Positions 22,015-33,584 of a stretch of 64,000 nucleotides of DNA are shown piece by piece; positions within the stretch are counted from its first letter, which is position 1, and every line of letters starts with the position of its first letter. The stretch comes from Actinomortierella ambigua (Eukaryota > Mortierellomycota > Mortierellomycetes > Mortierellales > Mortierellaceae). Under the pieces are notes generated by a model. It had not been told where the DNA came from, ran no database searches, and saw only the letters and a program-made list of their open reading frames with translations. Made by a program: the position numbers and the translations under genes. The DNA is taken from the NCBI GenBank assembly GCA_016098155.1, contig JAAAJB010000110.1, forward strand, positions 1 to 64,000, in the 5' to 3' direction.

Positions 22015-22932
22015 ATGGGATACCGTTTACACCTACCCCTGCTAAAAATACAGACTTCTGCTCTGTTTCTCAAGGCCAAGCACGCGCTCGCCCTGCATCG
22101 CAAAACTGTCCCAGTTTCACCATCAAGCACAGACTCGGTCTCTGGTGCCAGTCCAACGTCCCCCAACGCCGGACACAGCAGCGGAGCAGACAGTGGCACC
22201 AGTTTCTCGTCTCTGAGGCATCCGACTGCATCGGCAGGCTCACTGATACCTCCGCTTACCTTTGATCCGACTACCACACTTGCGTCGTCCATATCATCCT
22301 CGTCGGCGCCCGGTGCTGCCTCTTCCGCGGCGATGCTGGTCGGTCATTCTTCCCCGTCTTCTTCCTCTTCCACTTCCTCCCCTTCCTCCCCTTCTTCCCC
22401 GTCTTCTTCTTCTTCTTCTTCTTCTTCTTCTTCTTCTTCTCCTCGGTCTACTGCTGATCTTACAATTGCTGTTGCCGCTCAAGCCCCGCTCAAGAAGATC
22501 AAGTCGACATCAAAACTGCGACTAGGCCGTCCTTTCCGCCTACGCTCGTCATCTTCTGGCAATCTCCCTACCAACCCGTATTCAGAGATGTGGTACCCCA
22601 ACTCCATGGCCAGTTTGCGTTCGCCACTGGATGCTCTAGCTCCAGGTCACCAGCCAGGGGACGGTGCACGTCGCCCTGTTCGCTCGGGAGTTTCGTCGTT
22701 CTCGACGAGAGCTTCGTCGGCAGACAAGGCTGACTCGTACTTTGATTACACTCCTTCAGGCCTTCCGTGTGCTGTCATTGCACAGCGTGCTCCTCTTATC
22801 GGACCCAAAGGTAATGAACTGTGAGATGGTCCATGCACCACCTTCTAAAATTACATTTTTTATTTTCCTTTCTTTCGTCAAGAGCACTGTGTTTCTCTCT
22901 CGCTCTCTTCGCACCACGGGTTCATTCATTGA
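22015..22932 (+). CDS. Ser-rich hypothetical protein
   Basis: I do not recognise a family. An ATG at 22015 in a good context (TGCCATGGG) opens a frame to 22810, ending at AAAG|GTAATG. A clear 72-nt intron (TTTTCCTTTCTTTCGTCAAG acceptor) leads to a short last exon 22883-22932, for about 281 residues in total. The protein is rich in Ser, Pro and Ala, with a run of about 13 Ser coded by a TCT/TCC repeat (22398-22440). A basic piece KKIKSTSKLRLGRPFRLR is followed by a better conserved-looking C-terminal third. No membrane segment or known domain is visible. It is unlikely to be a 5' exon of the F-box gene downstream, because the only acceptor before that gene's ATG is out of phase with this exon. 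Confidence 0.55.
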
Positions 22933-23960
22933 GACCAGACGTGCACGCGAGGAAGGAGGCAAGAGAGGGAGAGAACGAGCAATGCTATGCTCATGCTTCA
23001 ATATCGCACGGCACCATGCACGTGTCGAGCGCGCGTTTTGATATGTGGTGGATGTGTGTATAATTGTAACAAGTCTTGGTGAGACCCGGAACAGGTCTGA
23101 CAAGTCGCAACATCACCGACATTCGCCAACATCGCCAACGCACAACAGCTCTCGCCCTCACCCTCATCCTCACCGTCACCCACATCCCTCACCCCCCCCC
23201 AAAGAAATTCCCCTCAAACTCAACACCCTTCTTCCCCTTTGCGCTGTTGTTGCTGCAGCCGTTCCCTTGTCACTCCCCTCACTTTCATGCTTCCATGGGG
23301 TGGATGAGGGAGGGCTTTTGTGCTTTTCCCCCTCATCCTTCATGCTGCTACTGTTGTCTCATTGTCTCGTTGGATCGTGGCAGCCACCCTCACTCTCTTT
23401 CAATCATGCCAGTCAGTCAACGATGCATCTCTACACCTGCACGTCTTTCCATCCTATCCCTGCCCCTCGTCCTCTTTGTCGTCCCCTTCCTCTCTCTCTC
23501 TCTCTCTCTCTTTCCCATTGATTTGGACTCTATCATTGGACGAGAAAAAAATAAACAGCAGGAGGAAATAAACAAGAAGAGCTGTGCGGAAGAGAGGGGT
23601 GTGTGGGTTGGAGGGAGGGGTGTGCGACAAATTTTAGTGTAATTGAAACGGCCAACTGCCCTTGTGCGTTATGTTGTGTGGCCGTGCTCTTGACCATTGT
23701 ATTTTGCTTTCCGCTGCCCAGTGCGTTTCTCTTTCTCTTTCACCTCCTTTCTCTACACTTCATTCTCACCATTGTCCACATTTCTCCTCCTTCTTCCTGC
23801 CAATCCTGTACCATTGTTCTCCGAAACCCCTCTTTTATTATTCTATTATTCTCCTGCTTCACACCACCCCCTCCACCTCCCTCATTCCCTCCTCATAATC
23901 TCTTGATTGTTGTATCTTCATTTGTTGGATGCCTCACCATTCCATCCATCCCAGCCAACA
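22933..23960. other. Intergenic region before the F-box/WD40 gene
   Basis: There is no gene visible. AATAAA-type polyadenylation signals near 23549-23570 (AAATAAACAG and AAATAAACAA) fit the end of the Ser-rich gene. The CT-rich 23650-23960 then looks like the promoter and leader of the next gene. Confidence 0.5.
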
Positions 23961-26255
23961 ATGACATTCAAGCAAACTGATCCTTCGTTCTTTCCTACTT
24001 CACCCTCTCCTCCTGCCTCGCTACCCGCTGCCACATCTGCGACTGATGTCCGCCCTTTGACGGCTGGGCTACCTTCTGTGGGACCGTTGGTCTCCGCTGC
24101 GATTGTCGCACAACCGCGAATATCACCTGGGATCCTTCCAACCTTAATCACGACCGAACACCATGTCCATCCGCCACCTCCCGGCCTTGCTTCACCCGTG
24201 GTTATCCCCATGACGGCGACGGCTGTTGTTGCCGACCATGTCCCCATGCCCCATGCTTTCACCACCCACCTCAACAACTCGTCCGTCGACTCGCTGATGA
24301 ATGATGCCAACGACCCGTTGGCCTTTATGCTGTTTGACAAACTGTTTGCATGTTTCTTGGATGGCCCACGAAAAGACCTTTTATCGCAGTTGCCCTATGA
24401 GATTGCGACGTATATCCTGCAGTTCTTGGATATGCAGCACATTGCCAAGGTGGCAAGGATCTCACGGTCATGGCATCTCCTTGCCAACGACAACGAGGTC
24501 TGGAAATGTGTCTTCTTGATCCATCGCGGCTGGAAGTTCCACTTACCAACCCCAATACGCCAACCCAAGCCAAAGGCCATTGACTACCACCTGCCGATGG
24601 CAACAGAGACAGAAAGATCCGCAGCAGGAGCCGCCAGCTCTTCGTCAAACTTTGCCTCTTCAACCACATCAACACTTGTATCCAGCAGCACACTCACCCC
24701 AAAATCATCACTCGCATCGCCCACAGTAACAGAGAAATCCACAATAGGAGCTGCTAGCTCTTTACCAACCTCTGTCTCATCCACCGCAGTATCCAACAGC
24801 ACACCCGCGCCAAAATTATCACTCACATCGCCCAAGATCCCGCCACCACGGCTACACTGGAAGAAACTATGCCACGACCGGCTGATGATCCAGCATCGGT
24901 GGACCAAAGTGCCGTTCCGGAACAAGCTGTATGGACACACCGATAGTGTGTACTGCATCCAATTTGACCACGAGAAGATTGTGACGGGGTCACGGGACAA
25001 GACGATCAAGTTTTGGGACATCCACACCTTGCAAAACACGCATACGCTCAAGGGCCACACACAGTCGGTGCTGTGTCTACAGTTTGACGAGCATATGATG
25101 GTGTCGGGCTCGTCGGACAGCACCATCATCGTCTGGGACATGGCCACGAGGGCAGTGACTCACCAGCTGCGCGGCCATCGGGCCGGAGTGCTGGATGTGT
25201 GTTTTGACGACCAGTACATCATCAGCTGTTCCAAGGACGCGACGATCAAGGTGTGGGATGTGCGGACGAAGAAGCTGTTGCGGACGATGGTCGGGCATCG
25301 CGGGCCGGTGAATGCGGTGCAGTTGCACCGTGGTAAAGTGGTGTCGGCCTCTGGCGACGGACTGGTCAAGTTGTGGAATGTCGAGACTGGGGTTTGCGAG
25401 CGCGACTTTGTAGGACACGAGCGAGGGCTGGCGTGTGTGCAGTTTGATGGACGAACGATTGTATCGGGATCGAACGACAGGACGATCCGGATCTGGAATG
25501 CGGCGACGGGCGAGTGTACAAAGATCTTGAGGGGCCACACGAACCTCGTGCGGACCTTGCATTTCGCCGACAATCGTATCGTCTCGGGCAGCTATGATCA
25601 TACCGTCAAGGTCTGGGATATGGAGACAGGCCAGTGCACACTCAATCTCGACAAGGGCGGCCATGAGTCTTGGGTGTTTGATGTCCAGTTTAGTGGGACC
25701 AAGATCATTAGGTAAGCTGTGTAATTCATGTGTTCTCTCTCTCTCTCTCTCTCTCTTCTTCTCTCTCCTTCTCTTTCTTTCCTTGTACTTTACGGGGATT
25801 TTCAATTTTGCCGGAGGAAAAAATGAGGGTGGTTTTCTTATTTTTAGGGCTGAGCCTTGTCCAGACTTGATTTTTTTTTAATTGTCTGGCCTACTACCGT
25901 TCATCCCCTGTACATTGATTCCATTGATTTCATTGGGCGCTTCTTCTTTTGGAGTATTGGGGCGGCCAAGAGGTGGTACAGGGGAGAAGGGGAGAGTGGG
26001 TGATGGAGTTGAGTACACGGATAACTGCAGAATGCAGGGTGGAAAGGAAGTAAGGGTGTGTGTGATGAATAAGGGCGAGGCGAGGGATGGACTTTCCTGG
26101 TGCCTGATTGTAATCACTGAGTGATGATTGGTATTGATGTACTAACTCTTACTCCGTCTTACATGACTTTATCTCTATTTTGCAGCACCTCACAAGACAA
26201 GAACATCTTGGTGTGGAATTTTGGCCACGGATATGACACACGGTTCTTCATGTGA
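23961..26255 (+). CDS. F-box and seven-repeat WD40 protein (SCF substrate receptor)
   Basis: Exons 23961-25711 and 26186-26255, joined by a 474-nt phase-2 intron, give 606 residues. Proteins of this layout bring substrates to SCF ubiquitin ligases: the F-box binds Skp1 and the WD40 propeller binds a phosphorylated target. The F-box is at about 138-182 (LLSQLPYEIATYILQFLD, then IAKVARISRSWHLLANDNEVWK). It is followed by a Ser/Thr-rich linker containing two imperfect copies of a TLTPKSSLASP-like unit, and then seven repeats from about 324 to the end, each ending in a WD or WN pair. The last repeat is completed by the second exon. Resemblance is to beta-TrCP/Pof1-type proteins, but I do not assign an ortholog. 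The ATG at 23961 has a strong context (ACAATGA). Confidence 0.92.
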
Positions 26256-27067
26256 AGTCAAGAGTTGTCTGTCTACCCAACAGTTCTACTCCCTTCCACC
26301 CCCACCCCCACCACCCCAAATCACCCACCAACAGGAATATACCATTCTAAGCCATCTTCTGTATCATAACGTCAAAAAGAAAAAGCTACCTGTCCGTGTT
26401 TGTATGTGAGAGATGTTGAGTGTCATGTTGGAAAGCGGTATGAGAATGCAGGAAGGCGTAAAGAAGAGTGTCGGCACTGTCGACGGAGCAACAAACACGC
26501 GACACTCAAAAAAGTCGAGAGATGAGATGTGTGGGAGAGTGTGTCTGGCGTGTTGTTGACAGCGCATGGTGCCACAACCGGTTGACCGAGGGGAGAGAAA
26601 AAGAGGGTTTCGTGAATATCCAGTTTCAAACAGCCTCTTTTCCTTTTGGTTCACTGGATGGGGTTGGGTGTGTACACACAGACGTGTACTCATGCTTTGG
26701 GTTGGGGGGAGGGGGATGGGAAGGAAGATTTCAGAGAAGAAAATGGAAGGCTCTGACGGAAACGACCCATTGGGGCAATTGGCTGTATACAAAGTTCTCT
26801 TGGTGACGCTGACGAGAGATCCAAGGTACAGTACACTCAACACGCCTCGCCCACGACACGACACGACACAACACACACGAGGATAAAAGCTCGCCTGACT
26901 GGCCCATTCGTACCTCTTTTTCTTCTTTTCTTTTTTTCTTCTTCTCTCCTCTTGTTGCCACCATCACTTCCCATCACCCACCACCCATCACTCTTTCCCA
27001 CACTCACTTCCCCCTCCCCCATCCCTTCCAACACACCCAGCCTTCAACAATCAAGTCCCCCAAAAAG
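26256..27067. other. Intergenic region between WD40 and Lys-Asp repeat genes
   Basis: No gene is visible. The last 150 bases are CT/CA-rich and lead into the start at 27068, as in other promoters of this window. Confidence 0.5.
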
Positions 27068-29540
27068 ATGTCGGACACTACATCTGTCGCTGACCAAGTT
27101 GCCAAGACATCTGTCGCCGTCGAGGAAGAGCAAGTCGCCGCCGCCACCATCGTGACCGCCACCAAGGAGGTTGCCGTCTCCGAGGTTGCCGTCTCTGACC
27201 TGTCCGTGGCCGAGGTCACGACCACCACCACAACCACCACCAGCACCGTCATTGCCGCGACCGAGTCCCACGAGTCGTCGGCGTCGTCGTCGTCCATGGA
27301 GATCAGCTCCTCGGTTGCCAAGGCCGTTGACGAGACAGCTTCGATCATGTCGGATCACACCATCGTCGCGATCGAACGAGGCGAAGCCAGTGTGACTGCT
27401 ATTGGCGAGAGCAGCGCTGTTGCTGTAGCCCAGGAGAAGGAGGAAAAGAAGAAGGATAAGAAAAAGGACAAGAAGAAGGACAAGAAGAAGGACAAGAAGA
27501 AGGATAAGAAGAAGGATAAGAAGAAGAAGGATAAGAAGAAGGACAAGAAGAAGAAGAAGGACGATGACAGCGACAGTGAGGACGAGAAGAAGGAGAAGAA
27601 GGAGAAGAAGCTGGACGAGGACGACGAGAAGGTCGAGCACCGCGAGAAGGAGGTCAAGATCGAGAAGCTCGAGAAGATCGACGCTGGTTCCGAGGCCGAC
27701 TCGGAGGCCGATGAAGACAAGGATAAGAAGAAGATGAAGGACAAGAAGAAGAAGGACAAGAGCAAGCTCAAGAAGAAGGAGAAGAAAGACAAGAAGAAGA
27801 AGGACGATGATGAGTCTGGTTCCGAGGATGAGTCCGATGACGAGAAGAAGGACAAGAAGAAGAAGGATAAGAAGAAGGACAAGAAGAAGGACAAGAAGAA
27901 GGATAAGAAGAAGGATAAGAAGGACAGCGACAAGTCTGGCTCTGAGGACGATGAGAAGGAAAAGAAGGCCAAGTCTGACTCTGAGGGCGAGGTCAAGGAG
28001 AAGAAGGACAAGAAGGACAAGAAGAAAGACAAGAAGAAGAAGAAGGCAGATTCTGATGACGAGACCAAGGAGAAGGAGGTTAAGAAGCTGACAATCCTCG
28101 ATGACCTTGGCGTATGTATTTCATGCCACAAATTAAGGATGCGCTGCAGGCTGCAGGAAGTAGTGACTTGGACTTCTAACAAAAATTGCCTTATCTTTCT
28201 TTTTTTCATGTCGTACTCAGTCTGACGATTCCGAGGATGGTGACTACAAGCCTTCATCGGGTAGCGAGGACAAGTCTGATTCGGGCTCGGGTTCTGGATC
28301 AGAGTCCGACTCATCGTCAAGCTCGTCGTCGTCCTCTTCTTCATCCTCGTCTTCCAGCTCGAGCTCGAGCTCCAGCTCATCCTCTTCGTCATCATCGTCA
28401 TCATCATCATCATCGTCTTCGGACAGCTCGTCTTCAAGTTCGTCTTCAAGCTCTTCAGACAGCTCGTCTTCAAGCTCATCCTCAAGCTCTTCGGACAGTT
28501 CCTCAGACAGCTCCTCGGACAGCTCGTCAAGCTCATCGAGCTCCAGCTCATCCTCATCATCATCCGACTCTTCAAGCTCGTCTTCTGATTCGTCCAGCTC
28601 AGATTCAAGCTCATCCTCGGACTCGGACTCTGGTAGCGGCTCGGACTCTGAGGATGATGACCACAAGAAGGTCAAGGCTGAGAAGAAGGACGATGAAGAG
28701 AAGGTCAAGGAGAAGGAGGTCGATGAAGAGAACGTGAAGGAAGAGAAGAAGGATAAGAAGGTCGAGAAGAAAGACAAGAAAGACAAGAAGAAGGACAAGA
28801 AGGATAAGAAGAAAGATAAGAAGAAGGACAAGAAGAAGGATAAGAAGAAGGACAAGAAGAAGGACAAGAAGAAAGACAAGAAGAAGGACAAGAAGGATAA
28901 GAAAGACAAGGAGGAGAAGGAGGCCAAGAGCGACGATGAGGTAACGTACACTGTTTAATTTTGAACGGGCGTGAAGCCAACAAACTTCTTTGGCAACATA
29001 AAAGTTCTATGCAGGTTACTCATCTACCGAACAATCGTCTCTTACAAACAGAATGTGACCAAGCTTGAGCTCGAGAAGGAACTCAAAGAGCTGACCACTG
29101 AGGCTGGTATGTATAGTCTTTCCACCCAAGGCTCATCAATAGATTGAACATTGGGCGGCGCGGCTAATGAAATGTGCCCACTCTTTTCCTTTATTCTATT
29201 AGGCACCTCCATCGAGGAACTTGATGTCCAGCAGCGCGTCTTGCGCACGGGCAAGGTGATCGAGTCCGAGTCGACGGATGTTTGCAAGGTTGAAGAGGTG
29301 AAGGCCGAGGTGGCTGCCATCACGATCGAGTCCGAGAAGGAGGTTGTTGTCACTTCGTCGTCGTCGGAGAACGTTAAGGTCGAGGTTGAAGAAACCCAAA
29401 CCTCGACCACCACCACCACGACGGTTGTCAGTGAAGTCGATGTCACTCTCAAGGCCGAGTTGGTCGAGGGCCATGTCGAGCAGTCGAGCTCGGCCACCAC
29501 TACATCGCTCACAGCTGTCACCGAGGCCAAGAAGGACTAA
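27068..29540 (+). CDS. Highly charged Lys-Lys-Asp repeat protein with acidic Ser tract
   Basis: Exons 27068-28111, 28221-28940, 29052-29106 and 29203-29540 close in frame to 718 residues. I do not recognise the family. Seen in order: an Ala/Val/Thr-rich start of about 115 residues; a long block of KKDKKK repeats with acidic Ser interruptions (DDDSDSEDE-like); a Ser/Asp/Glu tract of about 130 residues at the start of exon 2; a second, shorter KKDKKK block; and a C-terminal tail (LDVQQRVLRTGKVIESES, then Thr-rich) without repeats. Alternating basic and acidic-Ser blocks recall nucleolar proteins of the Nopp140/Srp40 type, but the C-terminal signature of that family is not evident. The acidic Ser tract offers many casein-kinase-2-like sites. 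Splice sites are standard, so the repeats are genuinely exonic. Confidence 0.8.
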
Positions 29541-29775
29541 GGCGAAAAGTACTACTCTCTGCTGGCAAAAATACAATTGAGAATTTCCTCCGCAAGCAAT
29601 ATCTCCTTGTTCCTAACCAAAACACATAGCAATTATATAGCACAATACAAACATTTAAAGGAGTTTACTGTCACTATTTTGATTCTCTGATGTTGTTCGT
29701 CGTGTCTAACACAGGGGTATCCGCTTTGTAAGATGGAGAAAGAAGTATCGTGATTCTTGGAGCCAATTCAATAAC

Positions 29776-30697
29776 TTAGTCATCACGCTTTTCGCGCTGC
29801 TCGCGCTGCTCGCGCTCCCTCTTCATCTGGGCCAGACGTGCTTTCTTAACGGAGGTGTTGACGTAGGTGCCGAACAAGAAGGCGACCAAATTGAAAAATG
29901 GCACCCAGAGGTTGGGCGATAAGAACTTTTGAGCAAAGATCATGGCCAATGGCGAAATCGTCCACGATGTCTTCATCATTGGCATATAGGACTGGCGGAA
30001 TGCCGCCGCGATTTGAGCCTTGGTGCGTGCTCCAGCAAACAGGGCCATGGCCAAGATGTAAGCTAAAGTGGAGAACGACACATGTTGTTGAGCATTTGCG
30101 TTTCAGAGAGAAAAAATTGATTGCGACTTGAGGCAATTTTTTTAAAACAAAGCAGGGCCCTCAATCATGACCGCTCCTAAGGAAGCCTCACTTACTAGCA
30201 TTCTGGATAGGTGAGTTGATGAGCTGCGACGAGAGGATCTGGGCAATCTTCCAGAGAGGACCCTCCTTACCCAGGAACCGAGCCGTGACCGAGACAAACA
30301 AGGCGTGAGCAAGGGGGCCACTGACCAATAAACCTTTTGGTGAAAGAACATATCCGCCGCATGGCGAAAACGAAGGCAGGTAAGTGGCTAATACAACCCC
30401 AAATATTCTAGTCGGGGTTTCTCGCTTTCTCCATTCTCTCCTTTCTTTTTTTTTTTCCCTACCATAGAGAGTCATCTGCACGATGCGTTTGTCCACACCG
30501 AGGATAAAGTCATCGGGATTCTTGCTCTTGGGCATGCCGGCGAGCTTGGAGGCAGTCAGCTCCTGCAGACCCGAGAGCGTGCCAGAGGTCAGGGCCTTTG
30601 TGCGCAGCGGGTTCTGCGCCAGCTGAGCCAAATACGCGGCTAACATTGACTTTGCCAAGCTAGCTTCAGGAGCAACGGGTGTAGAGACAACGGCCAT
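29776..30697 (-). CDS. Mpv17/PMP22 family membrane protein
   Basis: Exons 30697-30463, 30333-30196 and 30062-29776 (minus; phases 1 and 1) give 219 residues. Members are four-helix proteins of peroxisomal or mitochondrial inner membranes, proposed to form non-selective channels for small metabolites. Family marks are the ILGVDKRIVQMTLYGLLVSG region, SQLINSPIQNA, and the C-terminal SWTISPLAMIFAQKFLSPNL followed by WVPFFNLVAFLFGTYVNT. The tail is strongly charged (Lys, Arg and Glu). The N-terminus (LAQLAQNPLRTKALTSGTL) matches the usual family start, which supports the ATG at 30697. The organelle cannot be decided from sequence. It converges on the Lys-Asp repeat gene with 235 bp between the stop codons. 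Confidence 0.9.
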
Positions 30698-30974
30698 GAT
30701 GAGAATGGAGAAGGAATGGGGAGCAAAAAAAAAGAAATGGAAGAATGGGGAGAATGAAATAAAAAAAAGAAGGTTTAAGAGCTAGACAAGTGTGGGGAAA
30801 TGTCCAAAAACGTTACGGGCACGAGCGCATAACTCCCACAAATCACAGTTTACTCCGATCCAGACTTTGTGGAGGAGGAGAATGCCGAAGGGGGCGATCA
30901 GATCCGGAGCCGGAGCGTGTGGAAGATTGAGGTGAAGAAAAGTGGAAAGGGTGTGCCTTCTCTCATGCTGCCTC

Positions 30975-33584
30975 TCACGGCCCCATGGGTCCTGGTCCTG
31001 GCGTTGCAGTCTCGCCTTCATCGTCGGCGGCCACCTCCTCGACGTCAACGCTCTTCTGCTCCAGCACGCCCTTCTCCTCCCAGAACGACACTATCGGCCC
31101 GATTTTGCCGAGGGCCTTGACCTCCAGCCGAGCCTTGATACGTTCGAGCTGCTCCTGTTTGCGTCGTTTGTCGTCAACCAGTCTCTTGCGGCGCGGTAGG
31201 CTGCCCCGCCGCTGCGGCGGCTGATCCTGTCTTCTCTCAAGGAGCTGCTGTTCAGTGAACTCGTACTCGGGAGTTGACCGACCATCGTCGTCTTCCAAGT
31301 AACTCTCTTCCAGATCCCTGTGAGCGGCCATAGAGACTGGTATGTCCAGTTCGTTTGGCTCACTTGATAGATTCGTCTGCCTCTCCAGGTGATGTTGGTG
31401 ATCAGAGCGATTACTTGCATAGGTGTCCTGAAAGCTTCCGTATTCTGTCAAGTCCGTCTCTTTAACATCCTCAGAACCGTCGTCGCCTACCAAATCACTC
31501 TGAGCTGCCTCTGGCCCATCGGGTTCATGGTCATGTTCGATATGTCGCTTCACCTCCGCAGGCCCTAAGTGAGAGTCACTATGCGTGCTGAGTGCCTCGC
31601 TATCGAGGACAGTGGTATCCTCCACACCTTCCTCCTCGTCGCCCTCCCCTGCTCTTTCCTGAAGGCCAATGGCATGGAGGTCACCCAATACTTCGTCTAT
31701 CTCAGGCTGAGACTCGTCTACAACATCGTTCTCTGGCAGATTGGGGCCGACCGTTTCCTTGGAGCTGGTCGCTGTGCGGTCTCTAAAACGAAGATGGTGC
31801 TCCTGGTAGTGGACGTCTTTTGTGTCTTTCCTGCTCTGTCCCTCATCACTGAATGCCTCTCCACCCTGTATTTTCACAATGTCGGGCGCTCGCCTTTTGT
31901 TGACAGCACTATGGGTCAAGTCCAGCTCCAAGTTGGCGAGTGGCTCCGTGGATCGAGCCCTGGCCTTCTCCTTCTTCGCCACGACAGTGTTGTTGTTACC
32001 GCTCGTGTCCATGTCCTTGCTGGTCCTTCGCCCTCTTTGACCTATCCGTGAGTCCCACCGTTCCGTTGCAACGACGGCGGTGGTTTTAGGGAACGTCGTC
32101 GGGACTGGCGGGGCCGACCTGCACCTAGGTGTGCTGTCCGCAAATGCCTCGGCAAGATCTCGCTCGAGACGCGTCATGGGCAGTGGAGAGTCTTCTTCGG
32201 CAGCCACCATCGATATTTCCTTGTCCATCATGGACCGACTCATCCTTGTTCGATGATCGACGTCGCTTGAGTGAATGCCACCGCTAGTGCTGCCGTCACC
32301 TGCATAATTATGGTGGTTCCTGATAGAGGAACGGGGAGGGGGTGGTATGGAGAGGGGTATGGATGAGGTCCCGAGTGGATGGTGTCCGAATAGCTCGTTG
32401 CTGCTGCTGCTACTGCCGATAGAAAAAAGCGCTAGCTCGGGATCTGAATCCTCAGAGTTGTCCTCTCCAGGACGAATACGATGTTTCTGGTGCGGAACGA
32501 TGATGGGTGATATTTCTTGATTTGCGGCGTATTCGTGGGGTCGCGGTGGACGGGTCTGATGGGAGGAAGTAGTGGTCGTATGTGAGTGAACATGTGCATG
32601 GATAGGCGCCAGCTCATACTCTGTGGAACTCTCTCTGCGCTGCCGTCGTGGCTGTGGCTGTCCCCTTTCTCGGATATCGATACCCGAGTCTTGCTGAAAC
32701 TCTTGCAGCCATGCTTCCTTGTACTGCTTGGCTGCAGCCAGAACCCGGTACATAGCACGCGAGCAATGGCGGCACCACTTTTCAGCACGGGGTGAAGATG
32801 AGCGAGGATAGTTTGGGCTGGAAGCGGAGGCGGTACTGATGTTGGTGGTAGTGGCGGATAAAGGTGTAGCTCCATACGAATACGATGGTGAGAAAGTGGC
32901 AGTCATTGTCGACACTGGGCTGCCGGTTGGCCTGTCTTCCTGGTGGTGTTGTAGCGGCTGTTGTTGTTGCTGTTGCTGCTGCGCTTGCAGGAGCTGACTA
33001 TCTAGCTCAGCTCTTTGTCGCTCCATAAGCTCGATGCTGGCTCGAGTGCGTCGATGGTGTGTATGTCCAGCGTGCGCACAAGGAAACCCGAAAAGTGCTT
33101 GGCCGAGCTTAGCAATCCACTTTGCAGCTATGAACGACATGTTCGTCTGTGGTGTTGACCTTGAGCGAGGCGATGTGGGAGAAAGAGAAGGAGAAGAAGA
33201 AGGAGAGGAGGGAGAGAGTGGCAAGTTCTCTTGACGACTTGTCACTGACGAAAGTTCGGTAGGGCTAGCCGAGTTGGATGGGACCCAGGTACCGATATTA
33301 GCTGCACAAAAGATTGCAACAAGCAGCAATGCCTTTGTAGGACGATTAAGTGGGTGCTGGGATGAGTGGAGCACAGACTGTGCGACATCAAAGGCGACCA
33401 AAGTCGAGTTGGTCGAGACACTCGCGTGGCCACGAGTCGCTGGATAATCTAGTGTCTCTCCTTGCACGTGGATAAGCTCGCACGTCTCCGGGTCGACATA
33501 CTCGAGGCGGCTCTTCTTCACAAAGTAGACGACGAGGCGGATAATCTCCTGGGGATTGAGACGGTCCAAGTCCGAAGGCTCCAT
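30975..33584 (-). CDS. Hypothetical 869-residue protein with one hydrophobic segment and long disordered region
   Basis: I do not recognise a family. The ATG at 33584 (ACCATGG, a strong context) opens an uninterrupted frame to the TGA at 30975. The frame also continues about 220 nt upstream, but without an ATG. The first 120 residues look folded (LNPQEIIRLVVYFVKKSRLE, LIHVQGETLDYPATRGH) and include one hydrophobic stretch, KALLLVAIFCAANIGTWV. Next come a basic helix-like part (MSFIAAKWIAKLGQALFGFP, then ERQRAELDSQLLQ and a Gln run) and several hundred low-complexity residues. The C-terminal part is acidic and then forms a charged helix (RRKRLVDDKRRKQEQLERIK). It may be membrane-attached with a long cytoplasmic tail, but that is inference. 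It shares a 1.4-kb divergent promoter region with the RRM gene. Confidence 0.7.
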   Translation of the reverse strand: MEPSDLDRLNPQEIIRLVVYFVKKSRLEYVDPETCELIHVQGETLDYPATRGHASVSTNSTLVAFDVAQSVLHSSQHPLNRPTKALLLVAIFCAANIGTWVPSNSASPTELSSVTSRQENLPLSPSSPSSSPSLSPTSPRSRSTPQTNMSFIAAKWIAKLGQALFGFPCAHAGHTHHRRTRASIELMERQRAELDSQLLQAQQQQQQQQPLQHHQEDRPTGSPVSTMTATFSPSYSYGATPLSATTTNISTASASSPNYPRSSSPRAEKWCRHCSRAMYRVLAAAKQYKEAWLQEFQQDSGIDIRERGQPQPRRQRRESSTEYELAPIHAHVHSHTTTTSSHQTRPPRPHEYAANQEISPIIVPHQKHRIRPGEDNSEDSDPELALFSIGSSSSSNELFGHHPLGTSSIPLSIPPPPRSSIRNHHNYAGDGSTSGGIHSSDVDHRTRMSRSMMDKEISMVAAEEDSPLPMTRLERDLAEAFADSTPRCRSAPPVPTTFPKTTAVVATERWDSRIGQRGRRTSKDMDTSGNNNTVVAKKEKARARSTEPLANLELDLTHSAVNKRRAPDIVKIQGGEAFSDEGQSRKDTKDVHYQEHHLRFRDRTATSSKETVGPNLPENDVVDESQPEIDEVLGDLHAIGLQERAGEGDEEEGVEDTTVLDSEALSTHSDSHLGPAEVKRHIEHDHEPDGPEAAQSDLVGDDGSEDVKETDLTEYGSFQDTYASNRSDHQHHLERQTNLSSEPNELDIPVSMAAHRDLEESYLEDDDGRSTPEYEFTEQQLLERRQDQPPQRRGSLPRRKRLVDDKRRKQEQLERIKARLEVKALGKIGPIVSFWEEKGVLEQKSVDVEEVAADDEGETATPGPGPMGP

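Noticed and set aside
22015..26255. One fused gene joining the Ser-rich exon to the F-box/WD40 exons
   Set aside because: The exon at 22810 ends in phase 1, while the only acceptor just before the F-box ATG (23953-23954) would join out of frame; AATAAA signals and a CT-rich promoter-like region lie between them.
27355..28951. Long minus-strand open frames of 419 and 235 codons opposite the Lys-Asp repeat gene
   Set aside because: They are the complement of AAG/GAC and TCN/GAN repeats, which cannot easily form stops; they read as Phe-Leu-Ser or Asp/Glu monotony and have no start, splice or family support.
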